Shown: positions 10,899 through 22,090, counted from the first letter of the stretch. The stretch is 64,000 nucleotides of DNA from Catonia carolina (GCA_035578175.1 JAQMRL010000008.1:8470883-8534882), one strand, 5' to 3'. A program made the numbers and translations. The notes: generated by a model from the letters alone, not told the origin.

Positions 10899-11176
10899 GC
10901 TGCGAGTCAGCTGTTTAACAGATGATTTTCGGAGACTAAGGTTCCTGGTTCAAACCCTAGTTACCTTTATACAGATTTGAATACTAGATAGTGGTTACCA
11001 TTGTACTTTAATGGTTGGGTTTTAATTAACCATACTCTCTCAGGAATTGTCGGCCTGGGTCTGTACGAGATTAAACTTCATACACATCATCCTCATCTCA
11101 TTGGGTCATGGGGTTGCTTATTGTTCTTAAATTGAACAGATTGCAACGTGCACACGTTTTAGAGATAAAAAGATTA
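10899..11176 (+). mobile_element. tRNA-derived SINE, family D, copy 1 (5'-truncated)
   Basis: Shares B box GGTTCAAACCC and the long body (ACCATACTCTCTCAGGAAT, CATTGGGTCATGGGGTTGCT) with the copies at 37740, 61350 and 63602. The A-box end is missing. Confidence 0.8.
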
Positions 11177-11790
11177 TTCATGAATACTGTTTCCTGTAGT
11201 TTACAAAAAAAAATGATTAATTCCTTAGATAATCTTGCATGTTGAAATAACTACATATAAATATTATATTTATTATTATTTTATCAAACATCCTATGTAG
11301 GATTATAAACAGCCATGTTATTTAAAATTGAATTGTATATTTCTAACCACCAGAATACGGTAACAGAAAACACTTACCAATGTTTATAGCGCTTTCATGT
11401 ATCTTGTACACATCTTCAGTAAATTAAAATTTTTTTCACATCAAAATTTAAAACTTCCTACTCCCACCATGGTTGATAAGGAATAGTTTATTCTTATATC
11501 TAAAACAGTCTCGCCAACTTAATCAGTTGATTGTCATATTCAATCTGTGTGTTCATTAATTTTTCCCTGTTAATGTATTTGTAAATATAATATTTTTCCA
11601 AAATTTCATTTCGTCTGTTATTCATTTATAATATATCTAGATTATTTTATATATTTGACATAGTATGTTTATTTTTGATCATGAGTTCAGTTACATTGGA
11701 GAATTTTCAGTTTCCTTTTTTATAGTTTGAATAGTGTTCTGCAAACCGTTTTTTAAAAGATCTGGTGGTTTTACGTATATATGTATATAC

Positions 11791-11796
<6 letters not shown>
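11177..11796. other. Intergenic, no feature recognised
   Basis: AT-rich, no ORF above background; lies downstream of the COX8-like gene. Confidence 0.4.

Positions 11797-11826
<30 letters not shown>
11797..11826. repeat. (AT)n microsatellite
   Basis: About 15 uninterrupted AT dinucleotides. Confidence 0.9.
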
Positions 11827-11829
<3 letters not shown>

Positions 11830-11894
11830 ATTTTATAAATTCCACATGAATTAACCTTCCTATGGTAAGGTGGCTTCCAACTCATAAAGCGTAA

Positions 11895-12543
11895 TAGTGA
11901 AGAGCGTTCACTGTTTCAACCAGTCACTGTGATCACGGTGACAGTGATTTTGCATTCACCGTTACTTTTAACAGTTACTAGTGATTTAGTAATAACTGTG
12001 TATACACTTGTAAATTTTTAGATGTTATCATGAAATAATAATAATAATAAAGATTTCAGATGTTATTTCATGATAACAACTGCAGTTTTGATAAATTAAA
12101 AAATGGGCTATATATTTATAACTAAAATAAAAATTTAGCCTAAAATAGATGAATACAACATATCCTAAATTAGTAATAAAAAGAACATTTTGTATAAAAA
12201 AGAGAAATTACAAGAAATAATTTACAACTGAAAAAAATTAACAATGCACAATATAAATAAAATAACTAGGTAGAACACAGCGTGCAATAAAAATAACACT
12301 AATGTAATTATGTTACCCTGATCAGAAATGTAAAGGAACTACCCTCGTTTTGTTTAGTCTAGTTGCTGAGAAACATAACAAGGGGAGAGAAGTATGGTGA
12401 ACATTCGCCATGTCGTCCTGTCTTCCAGTGACAGAAGAGTAAGCGATCTTTGTAACAGTGATTGGGGAACAGTTACTCGCCTATCTGAATAACTGTGGTC
12501 ACCGTGACTCGTTCATAGTGACAGTTCTTTTATCTCTTCTCTA
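11895..12543. mobile_element. Non-autonomous hAT element (649 bp)
   Basis: Flanked by a perfect 8-bp duplication AAGCGTAA (11887-11894 and 12544-12551). Short terminal inverted repeats TAGTGAAGAG and (reverse complement of right end) TAGAGAAGAG fit the hAT YARNG rule. Subterminal regions are crowded with CAGTGAT/TCACGGTGAC-type motifs in both orientations, plausible transposase-binding sites. No ORF. Confidence 0.8.
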
Positions 12544-12821
12544 AAGCGTAAGGTCAGGTCGGATCCGACCCAGTGTTTGTTTTGTTTTTATTTGGGTAAA
12601 TAAATTGAAAGTCGGACTTAAAAACAATTTTATTTATTATTATAAATGATTCCGAGTCACTTTTGTTTGGTCCATCATCTGGTTCTTTGCTTTCTTGTTA
12701 AATAAGTTCAGCTAACAACTAGCCAGGGGTGCAAAATAATTTCTTTTTGAATGCCATTTTGAGATGAGAAATCTGAGAATAAAAACCTAATTTGTACATT
12801 GGGTTCGTACTTTGCTATGTA

Positions 12822-13585
12822 CAGGGTCCGGCAGAATAATCTGACGATTTTGGAGGGTCAATAAAAAAATCACGATTCATAGTACAACAAAGTTTAATGG
12901 GTCAAATGAAAATTCAAATTATACAATTTTACTTACAGCATTTCAATAGTTCACTTGAATATTTCATTTGAAAATTATGTCAACCAAATGTTTCCCATTG
13001 TTCCTCACGCACTCATTCAACCTTACAAATTTTCAAGAATTAGCTCACATGCTGTTTTGCGAGACGCGTAGTCATTTTCAGTAAGTTGTTGCACGAACAT
13101 CATCTTGTACGAATGGAAATGAAGGTCATCATGAAGGATTCTTCTCACACTTCGGTCAGACATTTTTAGTGCGGCAGCATGCTTCACTACGGAACGCCGT
13201 GGAGACTGCGACACAGATAACCTTACAGCCTCAATGTTTTCAGGAGTTCTCACACAACGCTTTCGTCCTGTTGGTTTCAGTTTCAAACCAGACAATGTTA
13301 GACGAAAGTTTTTTACCCACAGCAATAACGTATTCCTACTTGGAACAGACGTGTTTCGGTTTTAATTAAAATGTCTACGCAATAAACGCTGCGTAGCAGT
13401 AACAGAATTATTGTTTTTGAAATACGCTTCAATCACAAAAGCACGGTGCTCACACGACCAACTCATGATGGCAGCTAAAATGGTAGTATTAGCGCTACCC
13501 CGTAACAACTGTACCAACTTCCTATTCACAGTGTTGCCAACATACTGATGAATACAAAATCATCAGATTAATCTGCCGGACCCTG
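12822..13585 (-). mobile_element. Tc1/mariner element with internal deletion (764 bp)
   Basis: Terminal repeats CAGGGTCCGGCAGA, then TTAATCTGA or a variant, at both ends, flanked by TA (12820-12821 and 13586-13587). Carries only the DNA-binding half of a transposase. Confidence 0.9.
13023..13466 (-). pseudogene. Tc1/mariner transposase, DNA-binding half
   Basis: Starts MSWSCEHRAFVIEAYFKN at 13466, has one in-frame stop after RRHFN, then continues to TPENIEAVRLSVSQSP, SDRSVRRILHDDLHFH and ELILENL, where it ends. This is the paired helix-turn-helix region of a DUF4817-type transposase. The catalytic domain is deleted. Confidence 0.88.
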
Positions 13586-13938
13586 TATAATACAAGAAAC
13601 TATAACAAAAATTGAATAAGGTTCAACTGACTACAGTAACCAACCCCTAAAGTCCCTAAAACCCTAAAGTCGTCTCGTGTAAACGCATCTTTACTGTTAT
13701 TACTGATGACTCCCACTCACTATAATTAATTATAGATATTTTTTACATGTTTATTAATACACATCAGTTGGTTGTTTGCTTCACACGTGTTCTGTTCAAT
13801 ACATAATGAATCTTTTGGAATTGGCTCCTATTATTTCTACTAAGGAAAGAGCTACGTATACGTTTGCTTCAAGAGAAAGGAATATTGCATCATCCGCAGA
13901 TTTGTTTAAATGGACACGATATGGTACTGAACACCATC

Positions 13939-14114
13939 GGCCGCGTTGGTGATGTTGGTAACGTGCTCGCCTCTCATCACGCGGTCTTGGGTTCGAATCC
14001 CACTCGGGCATGGCATTTTTTCATACGTTACAAAAAATTCATTTCATCTTTCACCGTCTGCATTAGCAGCAATTTGCAAAACAGTCAGACGTTAAACCAA
14101 AAAAAAAAAAAAAA
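13939..14114 (+). mobile_element. tRNA-derived SINE, family B, copy 2
   Basis: Best copy of the family: A-box region GTTGGTAACGTGCTCGCC, B box GGTTCGAATCC, body with CTGCATTAGCAGCAATT and a 14-bp A tail. The head resembles a tRNA, but the CCA-side stem does not close cleanly and the body follows immediately. Confidence 0.85.
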
Positions 14115-14446
14115 CCACTAGCCAGGATCGTTAGGTGTGAAACAAAACAATCTGCAGAATTAGTAAACCTCTAACAAGCGACATATTTCTCGCTAATACG
14201 AAGTTGGATTATCGAACCATCATTCTCTTCATTTTCAGTTACATTTAAATAATAACGTACAGTTAAACAAAAATGAAAACAACCGAATATAAAAGAAAAA
14301 GGCGATTGCTAGTCGAACATTACAAAGCACGCACTGGCGATTGCTGCTGGGTTGAACAGTAAAGGTGCATTCACACAATATTTTGATGTTGTGAAATAAC
14401 AGAATAGGTCCGTAGTTTCAACTAAACATGTCTTTGAGTATAAGAA

Positions 14447-14705
14447 CATAATAGGTAGAGGTGTAAAAGACACTAGTCACAGTTATCTCCTCTAAAAGTA
14501 ATGAATTTCATCATTATACAGTGAGACTGTGTGGTGAATGAAGTTAAGTTGTCATTTGCAGGGTGGAAAGTTATGTTTTTTAGATGGCTTGGCATGGTGA
14601 TAAGGATACTTTTGTACTCAGTGAGTGAGCCACTTTGTTTTACTTCATAAAGCCTCTACAGGTTTAAAACAGTCTTTCAGGTAATCACCTAAACAACTAT
14701 TGTGT
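14447..14705 (+). mobile_element. Repeat E, copy 1 (diverged)
   Basis: Recognisable by TAGAGGTGTAAAAGACACTA and GTGGTGAATGAAGTTAAG, and by the 3' end CAGGTAATCACCTAAACAAC. The internal ORF is broken. One of the oldest E copies here. Confidence 0.75.
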
Positions 14706-15292
14706 TACAGGCTGTCGATTGTAAATTTTGTTATAGTAGATGTTTTTGTTGTGGTCGTAACAGTCAGATTTGATGCTTCATTTTTGTTTGGGACTATATA
14801 AATTTTATGTTTGGTTCAATTCATCAATTTATTTTTGTGTTCTATTCTAAGATATCATTTATCGGTCTCAACCAATGAGGGTTGATTTCTACCTGCACAT
14901 ACAAACAGTTTTTTTATACTGAACTGGCCACAGTCGTCCGCTAACTCGTAACGCAAAAGAACGCTCTCTGTGCAGTCTTACGCTTTTCCGCTTTCGCCCT
15001 AGTATTGGGAATTATCCGCGATCGCTAATTTGTTTTCTTTATATTATTTAAGTTTATTTCTCTATTAAATTCACGCATCGCTACGTATTTACACGCTGGA
15101 GACACTCCAGAAACCGACTACGCTAAATACAGTCCGCTTATTCAAGATCTTCGGCAGCTCAACACTCATCGGAAAGCCACTGGTACCAGCTGGTAAGTCG
15201 CAGGACTTCCAAGGTGAGTGGAATAAAACTTTTATTTATCGACAGTAAGCTGCTATGCGCTCCGCCACTGACCCTACCAATTTTTATAAACA

Positions 15293-15455
15293 TACTAGCA
15301 ACCCCCCGCTCGCTTAGCTTCACAGCAGGTAATTCAGCGACGGATTCACCGTATTCACGACGGACTCAGCTGGAAAGTGTTCCCACTAATACTGTCAGGT
15401 AAGCTGTTCTTTTATGTTTATACTAGTAACCCCCGCTCGCTTTGCTTCACAGCAG
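15293..15455. repeat. Duplicated 36-bp GC-rich motif
   Basis: The motif TACTAGYAACCCCCGCTCGC followed by TTYGCTTCACAGCAG occurs at 15293-15329 and 15421-15455. Surrounding sequence (14930-15420) is less AT-rich than its neighbours but contains no recognised gene. Confidence 0.6.
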
Positions 15456-15505
15456 CTAATGTAGGCCTCATTAAATTATTTTAAAACCTCTCTACATACA
15501 ATATT

Positions 15506-15859
15506 CAATCTGTTAGTTGCAGGGCTAAAATAAATAGTTCTGTTTCTTATCACATGGTCAGCTAATTAAATGACTGAATCATTTAAGAACAGAAGAGGTA
15601 GAGGTGTAAAAGACACTAATCAGAGTTATCTCGTCTGAAAGTAATGGAGTTCATTATACAGCCAGACCCTGTGGTGAATGAAGTGAAAGTGTCATTTGCA
15701 GAGTGGAAAATATATGCTTTTCAGAGGGCCTGGCATACTGATAAGTGTACTTTTTCACTCAGTGAGGAAGGCAAGTGTAAACCACCTCACTCATCGATTT
15801 ACGTAGTAAAACCTCTACAGGTTCAAACTAGCCTTTTGGCTGATGACCTAAACAACAAC
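15506..15859 (+). mobile_element. Repeat E, copy 2, with clear target duplication
   Basis: Flanked by ACATACAATATT at 15494-15505 and 15860-15871. The sister unit of the tandem duplication (near 16360) preserves the empty site. The insert ends ACCTAAACAACAAC. The ORF from 15644 reads IIQPDPVVNEVKVSFAEWK and stays open through the element. Confidence 0.9.
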
Positions 15860-15985
15860 ACATACAATATTTGCGATTTTGTTGCCCTGTGGCAGCAAAA
15901 TAAATTGTTTTTCTGCACTTCCAACTCTAGAAAGTCCGACATAAAGTTATCCATGAGTGAAGGAAGCACTATTGTCTCAAATTGA
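15644..15985 (+). other. Repeat E ORF, copy 2
   Basis: Open frame of about 75 codons inside the repeat, continuing into flanking DNA to 15985. Shares QPDPVVNEVKVSFAEWK, AFQRA, LSEEG, KPPHSS and VKPLQVQTSL with copies at 22140-22388, 49210, 51520 and 59073. No known domain recognised. Protein expression is unproven. Confidence 0.4.
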
Positions 15986-16080
15986 TGTCCAATGTTTTAA
16001 ATGTTTGTCCCTGCAATTTAACAGAACTGAATAGAATACATAGAAGAATACCGATGGAAAAGAAAGAGACAGTTGATATA

Positions 16081-16308
16081 TCGTCCCTCCAATGGTAAAC
16101 TTGCGAATGTACAAATTTTGCGAATATGAGTTTGTAAGTGCATGCTGATGTATACAACCCAACGCATGTTGTAGTAAACTCGGGAATATGTATTGTAAAG
16201 TTACGAAAATACACGAAGTGTGTTAAAGAAGAAAGCATTTAATTTGTTTTTGCTCTCCTGTAAAACTGAGAATTTTGCACATTCGCGAGTTTACCATTGG
16301 GTGGACAA
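16081..16308. mobile_element. MITE family J, copy 1
   Basis: Terminal inverted repeat GTCCCTCCAATGGTAAACTT at the left; the right end reads AGTTTACCATTGGGTGGAC. A second copy lies at 51769-52014. About 230 bp, no ORF. Confidence 0.8.
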
Positions 16309-16990
16309 TATGGCTGAGATAAGAGGCAGTAATATGTGCATTAAATTATTTTAAAACCTCTCTACATATAATATTTGTGATTTTGCTGCCCTGTGGCAGC
16401 AAAATAAATTGTTTTTCTGCACTTCCAGCTCTAGAAAGTTCAAATCGATGTTTTAAATCTACATGTTTTATGTTTTAAAACAGTGATGTTGATCACTGTT
16501 TTAAATGTTTGTCCCTGCAATTAAAAAGAATTGAAAAGAATGCATAGGAGAATACCGATGGAAAAGAAAGAGGCAGTAATATGTGGGTGCGGTACGCAGA
16601 GTAATTGGAAATATATGACTCATTCACTACTGTCGAATGAAAACAAATATATGAAATACAGTACAAAAATAAAAATTTTGAATATTTCCGAATTTTTAAT
16701 GTTTTGGAATTGAATGTTATTCTTCATGTTTTTCTATGAAATATTAAAGTTGAATTGTGCTTCTAGCCCAAAAAATACACCATCCAGAGGACTTAGAAAA
16801 AAAACAGTGCTATGCACCCGATAAACTAAAACATGCAACATCATCGCAGTTTTAGTTGCTTAACTCACTTAATTAAAGTTACTTAAAGTTGCAAATTAGC
16901 CTATATTGATCAGGCAATGGTTACTTTCAGAGCTCATTAGCTTAGCTTTGAAAAATAGTATAGTAATGATTCGAAGAGCCTTCTTCTGTA

Positions 16991-17767
16991 CAATTAGAAC
17001 TTTATCCAAACATATTTCGTTTTCCTAAACAATCAAACCAAATCTCAAAATACTCTCTCAAAAAAAAGTCCCATTAAAATTACTAAAAGGTTGTCTGATC
17101 ATTGTCATTTTGTCTCATATCCGTTATGGTATCTTAGTATGGGGTAATTCTAGCATGAGTAATATGAATAGGGTTTTTAAAATTCAAAAGAAAGCTATTA
17201 GGTGTATGGTGGAAGCTAACCAGCTAACCTCATGCAGGCCACTATTTAAGGAGCTTAAATTGCTTACAGTTCCCTCTCTCTACATTTTTCAGGTGATTAT
17301 GTATGTTAGGCAAAATAATTTTATGCAGAATTTCAATGTTCACAATCATAACATGAGAAACAGAAATGATTTTTATGTGGCTAATCACTCCACAAAATTG
17401 TTTGAACAAAAACCTACTTATGCAGGGAGAAAATTCATGAATAAATTACCCCAATTTTTAAAATGTTGTGAGGATTTGAATTCCTTTAAAAGGAATCTGA
17501 AAAATTACTTGATCAGTGAAACTTTTTATAGCGTACAAGAATTTCTTTCTTGATAGTAGTGGTATATTGTGTGTTTCTTATATGTATTTCAGATGTTATA
17601 GGTGACATGTCCTATACTCCTCCTGGAGTCTCCAGGGCGCAAAAAAAAAACAATCAGAACTTTATCCAAACCTATTTCGTTTTCCTAAACAATCAAACCA
17701 AATCTCAAAATACTCTTTCAAAAAAAAATGTCCCATTAAAATTACTCAAAGGTTATCTGATCATTGT
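16991..17767. repeat. ~115-bp direct repeats flanking a LINE fragment
   Basis: 16991-17105 and 17651-17767 are near-identical (start CAATYAGAACTTTATCCAAA, end TCTGATCATTGT), differing at a handful of positions and in one A-run length. Between them lies a 5'-truncated LINE with a poly-A tail. Confidence 0.88.
17106..17650 (+). mobile_element. 5'-truncated LINE, RT C-terminal region
   Basis: The ORF 17110-17553 encodes SHIRYGILVWGNSS, KIQKKAIRCM, CRPLFKELKLLTVPSLYIFQ and SFKRNLKNYLI. This matches the segment after the RT domain in jockey/CR1-superfamily non-LTR elements of insects. A 3' UTR and a 10-A tail follow. Boundaries are set by the flanking direct repeats. Confidence 0.8.
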
Positions 17768-18056
17768 GAGGACGGGCGTTTTCATGGATCAGAAGAATTC
17801 CAGAAGTCAGCATGCATCTTCTTTTCTTTTCATTGTTTTCATTGACTCAAAACAACTTAATTAATCTCCAATATGTGGACCCTGTATGCATGAACTCTAC
17901 AAAAAAAAAAAATGAGGAGCTTCAAGATTATTAGTGATAAAACGGTATTAAAAAATCCTGGTTTTTCAAAAACTCTAATTCGGACTTGTCAACCCCCATT
18001 TGTGAAAAAACGTGTTTTTCAAAACCCCGTTTTTTCAGTGATTTCGATAATAAAAA

Positions 18057-18879
18057 TCTGGTGTGTAACACTCACAAAACTTTCTCTTGCCAATTCAAAT
18101 AATGACCAATGTAACCTAATATTAGTAATAAACAAAAAACTAAACTCAAAAAACATAACCTTATTTTAATCATGAAAGACGCAAAATTAAAATCGACCTG
18201 TTTGGTTTAAAAATACGGAAAATCACTCTTTCACACTAAACTACTTTCTGTAGAGAAAAATGCTATGAATAAAATTGTAGATCTTTTAATTTTCTATAAA
18301 TTTGATTGTGTTTGTGTTTAGGTCATCAGCCGAAAGGCTGGTTTGAACCTAAAAATTTGATTATAAACACTTTTGTCATAAAATGAATACTAAGGCCGAA
18401 ATCTTAATAAAATCGATTTTTCACACGTTTTCGTGAGTAAAAACAGAAAGTCGCTAATTACCGCTAAACTAAGCGTTATACAAAAAAATGTTTGAAATAA
18501 AAGTTGTAGAATTTTAAATTCTCTACATTTTTTATTATAAAAATTTTTGCGCTCTAATACGTATTAAAGCCGTAATCTTAAAAAAAACACTTTTTTTACG
18601 TAAAAACAGCCTCACCAAGAATTTCAGCAAACATGGCGCCTACCCTATCTTGAGGAGAATAAAAAATTAAGTAAATCAGGCGATTTTAAAAAAATCGTAG
18701 GACCAGTTTTTGAGAAAATTGCAAAAAAGTGAAAAATTATACGAATAAACTACTACTTCCAGTTGACCGATTTTAATGAAAATGTTTGTGTCGGGTTCGG
18801 TAGTGGTATGTAACTTAAGTTTCAAGTTTCAAGATCGTACGACGTTCCGTTCTTGAGATATTTTGTATACACACACACA

Positions 18880-18914
<35 letters not shown>

Positions 18915-19045
18915 CAATCGCTAAAAACATGTTTTTTGGGTTCAGGGGGTCTGAAAACGTGTAGATCCGGTGAAAACTCTATTTCGAAAAATCGACATGA
19001 AAACAATACTTTCCTTTCTATATATTCATATAGGCAAGAGAAAGT
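18057..19045 (-). mobile_element. Helentron-like non-autonomous element, copy a
   Basis: On the minus strand: 5' subterminal repeat ACTTTCTCTTGCC, a GT/CA microsatellite, two degenerate ~190-bp internal units (GCTAAACTAAGCGTTATAC type), a 3' subterminal repeat close to GGCAAGAGAAAGT, a terminal hairpin of GTGTGAGTGTTACACAC type, then CAGA followed by T. No ORF. Interrupted by a 45-bp repeat E end at 18308-18352. Confidence 0.7.
18308..18352 (-). mobile_element. Repeat E, copy 3: 45-bp 3' end with target duplication
   Basis: Only the last 45 bp of repeat E (hairpin CAGCCTTTCGGCTG plus tail), flanked by a perfect 10-bp duplication AAATTTGATT (18298-18307 and 18353-18362). An extreme 5' truncation product. 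Confidence 0.85.
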
Positions 19046-19519
19046 AAAAAACAATGAGGAGCTTTAAGATTATTAGTGATAAAACTGTATTAAAAAATCC
19101 CGGTTTTTCAAAAACTCTAATTCGGACTCGTCTTCCCCCATTTGTGAAAAAACGTGTTTTTCAAAACTTCGTTTTTTCAGTGATTTTGATAATAAAAATA
19201 TAGAAAATCACTAATTGACGCTAAACTAAGCGTTGTAGAAAAATTGTTTCAATTCAAAGTTGTAGGTATCATTTTATTTTATTTTATTTTTTAATAGTTT
19301 AACAAAATCTTTTAATATTAGTGTTAAAATAGTTAAGAGTTAATATTTTATAGTGGAACTTCATCAGTTACAAACAAGGTATGTATAATCATCAATGCAC
19401 ATGATATGTATAAATACCTCCTGTACACTCTGCAACCCGCAATGATGAGTTGTATTGCGTGTTGCATTTACAGTTTTTGTAGGCGCACTAAGAGATTGCA
19501 GGGCATCTAATAGGTCTAG

Positions 19520-19742
19520 CATCTACTTTCCAACCTGCAAATGACACCTTTACTTCATTCACCACAGGGTCTGGCTGTATAATGGAATTCATTACTCTCA
19601 GAGGAGATCTTAAAAATAAGTGTCTTTTACACCTCTACTTCTTAAATTTTTAAATGCTTCAGTAGTAAAATTGGGTGACCATATGATAAGAAACGAAACT
19701 ATTTTTGTAGCCCTGGAACAAGCAGATCGAGTGTAAATAATT
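19520..19742 (-). mobile_element. Repeat E, copy 4 (partial)
   Basis: Minus-strand match from the 5' region through the QPDPVVNEVK-encoding segment; the 3' hairpin part is missing or replaced. Confidence 0.75.
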
Positions 19743-19751
19743 TTTTGCGTC

Positions 19752-19833
19752 TGGAATGTGCGAGTGAGAGCGTTATGCATTCTCTCACTCCCACGGCTAG
19801 GGGACTTTAGTTAATCTGAATACTGTACTTGGA
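19752..19833 (-). mobile_element. MITE family P, copy 3 (terminal fragment)
   Basis: Contains GTGCGAGTGAGAGCGTTATG and the terminal repeat ending TTAATCTGAATACTGTA. Only one end is present. Confidence 0.75.
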
Positions 19834-19875
19834 GTTTATATCAGTACTGAAAAATAAATATAGTAATATTTTGTC

Positions 19876-20045
19876 GGTTGCCTCCGTAGCGTAGTGATAG
19901 CTCGCTAGCCTACCACGCAGAGGTCCCTGGTTCGATTCCCAGCCAGAATCTGGAAATTTTCACGAGGTAAAAACCGACCGTTCATACCCCCACCGTAGTC
20001 GCTAATGACCGAGCTGTTGATGCGACTTTAAATAAAGTAAAATTT
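19876..20045 (+). mobile_element. tRNA-derived SINE, family C
   Basis: Head with TAGCGTAGTGATAGCTCGC (A-box region) and GGTTCGATTCCC (B box), then a ~90-bp body containing CACCGTAGTCGCTAATGACC and an A-rich end. Single copy in this window, so the SINE call rests on body and tail structure. Confidence 0.6.
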
Positions 20046-20084
20046 TAAAAGATATATCTAACGTGGAACCAATATGTTAACGAA

Positions 20085-20361
20085 ACGCGAAAAACTTTGG
20101 ACGCCAGACGTAAACAACTGTATTCGTTGATTTCCAGATCTTCTAAACTCCCACTTCATCTAAAACTATTAGTTTAAGACCCGTTTGGATGTATAGCAGT
20201 CAAATTTACTGTTGTGCCAAACCGTCGGTCATTTTGTAAATACAACGCTTTCAGTCCAAATTGTTAAGACAGATAAATAGTGCTTCCTTTTACGTAACGA
20301 ACCATACACTACACGCACGCGCGCACGCACGCGCACACACACACACGCACACACACACACA

Positions 20362-20436
<75 letters not shown>

Positions 20437-20475
20437 AAACGTCACATACATCAACTATGTGTTTCTACGTAAAGT
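20085..20475. repeat. Repeat H, copy 1, with long (CA)n
   Basis: Shares AAAACTTTGGACGCYAGACG, CAGATCTTCTAAACTCCCA and CCAAACCGTCGGTCATTT with 29310-29600. A CA/CG tract of about 120 bp (20310-20434) has expanded inside this copy only. Confidence 0.8.
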
Positions 20476-20768
20476 ATAGCAGCCGCGTCAGCTCGTGATC
20501 CGTGTGAGGAATTTCTGTTACGGCATGCAATGAAAGATTATACTATTCATAAAAAAAAACATTTATCATAATGTTCTTGTCATTATAAAGTAACCTTTTG
20601 TTTTATTATTTCAATTTATTCTATAATATAGTAACTCTTTTACTTTTCTTTCATTGTATTTATTAATATTTAGTAATTATTTACAGTTTGAGTCAGGCAG
20701 TCCTCAGGAATTAAAATATGTACGTAGCATAGAAAATAAGGAAATTAAAAAATATATATTTCATAACA

Positions 20769-20912
20769 TTAATTTATAGGAGGTAAAAAAAATCGAATGG
20801 TTAAGCCAATTCCGAGTCCTTTACGCGATTCTTCATCACAGTTTTTTATAACTGATGCAATAATTTGTCGCACTTCCGAATGAATTACCGCTTTATTTTT
20901 CCGGGAAGACAT
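20769..20912 (-). pseudogene. Transposon-type N-terminal fragment (47 codons)
   Basis: ORF starting MSSRKNKAVIHSEVRQIIAS and continuing KNCDEESRKG. It resembles the N-terminal HSEVRxII...CxEE segment common at the start of a class of insect transposase-like proteins. Ends at TAA with no downstream partner. Assignment is by resemblance only. Confidence 0.35.
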
Positions 20913-21900
20913 ATTAAAATAAAGCAAAAGATATGAAAAATACACGTTGAAATTTACCTAACACAAAACACACAAAACTAATAACTTTTGGCACGTTAAC
21001 ACGCTTTAAATTTCAAAATAAAAATCACTTTAGTGATCAAAAATCATGAATAATGATTTAACACATCCGAGACGCATTAGCACAAATGTACAACTGTATA
21101 TTGTGACACGTGTATCCGTTGTGAAAAGCAATAACATGTAGGCCTATAATAAATAAATACATAGACATAATAATAATATTTACATGATGACTAAATGTTT
21201 TTGTACTGCACGATAAGACAAATATATTACTCACATTCTATTACGCCACCCGTCCCACTTCCCCAGGCGACAGAGATCATGAGCTGGCGCGCGTATAGTA
21301 CGTTTGTTTTAGGAAGAAGCTTGTAAGGGATGGGCGAGTAGGTACAGTAGAGATAGTTTCAAAGGGGCAAGTGTTGTCTCCTTCTCACTTAATGATCATT
21401 CCCTCTCTTTCTAACCGTATATTATGTTACAACTACGAGGTGCTTCCCCCACCACTAAACAGAACAGCTGAGCGGCACACAGCGTTGGAGGGAAAGCTTC
21501 TAGCTAGAACAAATGACCTGTACATACAAACGATTTAAAAAGAAATTACCCAGTTTTTGGGTAATTTATTTTTAAACCCAACTACAAATTTAATTTTTTA
21601 TATTTTTCTTTAAATAAGGTTTATTTGAACAAGACTTGATACAACATGTTTCTCAAATCTAGTTTATTATCTCTGTGAAAATTAAATACAATTGAAAAAT
21701 AAATAACAAAGTTATAGCATTTTAAAACTTTAAACTGGTTTTTGTTAAAACCATGTTGTGGTTACATGGAACCTTTTCATTCTAAGGTAACGAATAATCC
21801 AAACCAGCTCATTGTTGACCTAGACACACCAGATTTACCAACTGCCCCTATACGAAGACTGAAACGACTCTGGAGTAGGGATATCATGAAACGTCAAAAT
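20913..21900. other. Intergenic, no feature recognised
   Basis: No coding frame or repeat family recognised. Confidence 0.4.
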
Positions 21901-21904
21901 TAAA

Positions 21905-22090
21905 GAAAAACAAATTAAAATTAAGTAAATTATGAACTAATTTAATGATTACGGTTGGAGTATTGTCAATGGGCAGCGAACTCCTCAATGTCTTAAAATT
22001 TGTCAATATTTGTATCCCTTTTTTCAAATTTGCTTGTTGTTAATTTTATACAGTTGCAAATAAAAATATCTTATATAGTCAAAAAAAAAA
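21905..22090. repeat. Repeat I, copy 1
   Basis: Shares TTAATGATTACGGTTGGA, CTCCTCAATGTCTTAAAATT and GTTAATTTTATA-AGTTGCAAA with 31740-31915. Unclassified; ends in an A-rich tract. Confidence 0.7.

Larger units (their letters stand above)
15460..16565. repeat. Tandem duplication with later insertions
   Basis: A unit containing TTTTAAAACCTCTCTACATA, TGCCCTGTGGCAGCAAAATA and GAATACCGATGGAAAAGAAA occurs twice (from ~15465 and from ~16338). Unit 1 was later interrupted by repeat E copy 2 (15506-15859), and MITE J lies between the units. Confidence 0.8.
17911..19199. repeat. 146-bp direct repeats flanking Helentron-like copy a
   Basis: 17911-18056 and 19053-19199 share AATGAGGAGCTT, ATTAGTGATAAAAC, AAAAACTCTAATTCGGACT and the end TTTTGATAATAAAAA (or TTTCGATAATAAAAA). 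They bracket the Helentron-like copy at 18057-19045 exactly on the left and within 8 bp on the right. Confidence 0.85.

Noticed and set aside
18057..19045. Classification of the 1-kb family as an ordinary TIR DNA transposon
   Set aside because: The inverted repeats are subterminal at one end, a hairpin follows, and no fixed-length target duplication is visible; Helentron-like structure fits better.
20229..20432. Cysteine/valine repeat ORF
   Set aside because: Translation of a CA/GT microsatellite. The same holds for 18815-19054 and 31450-31833.
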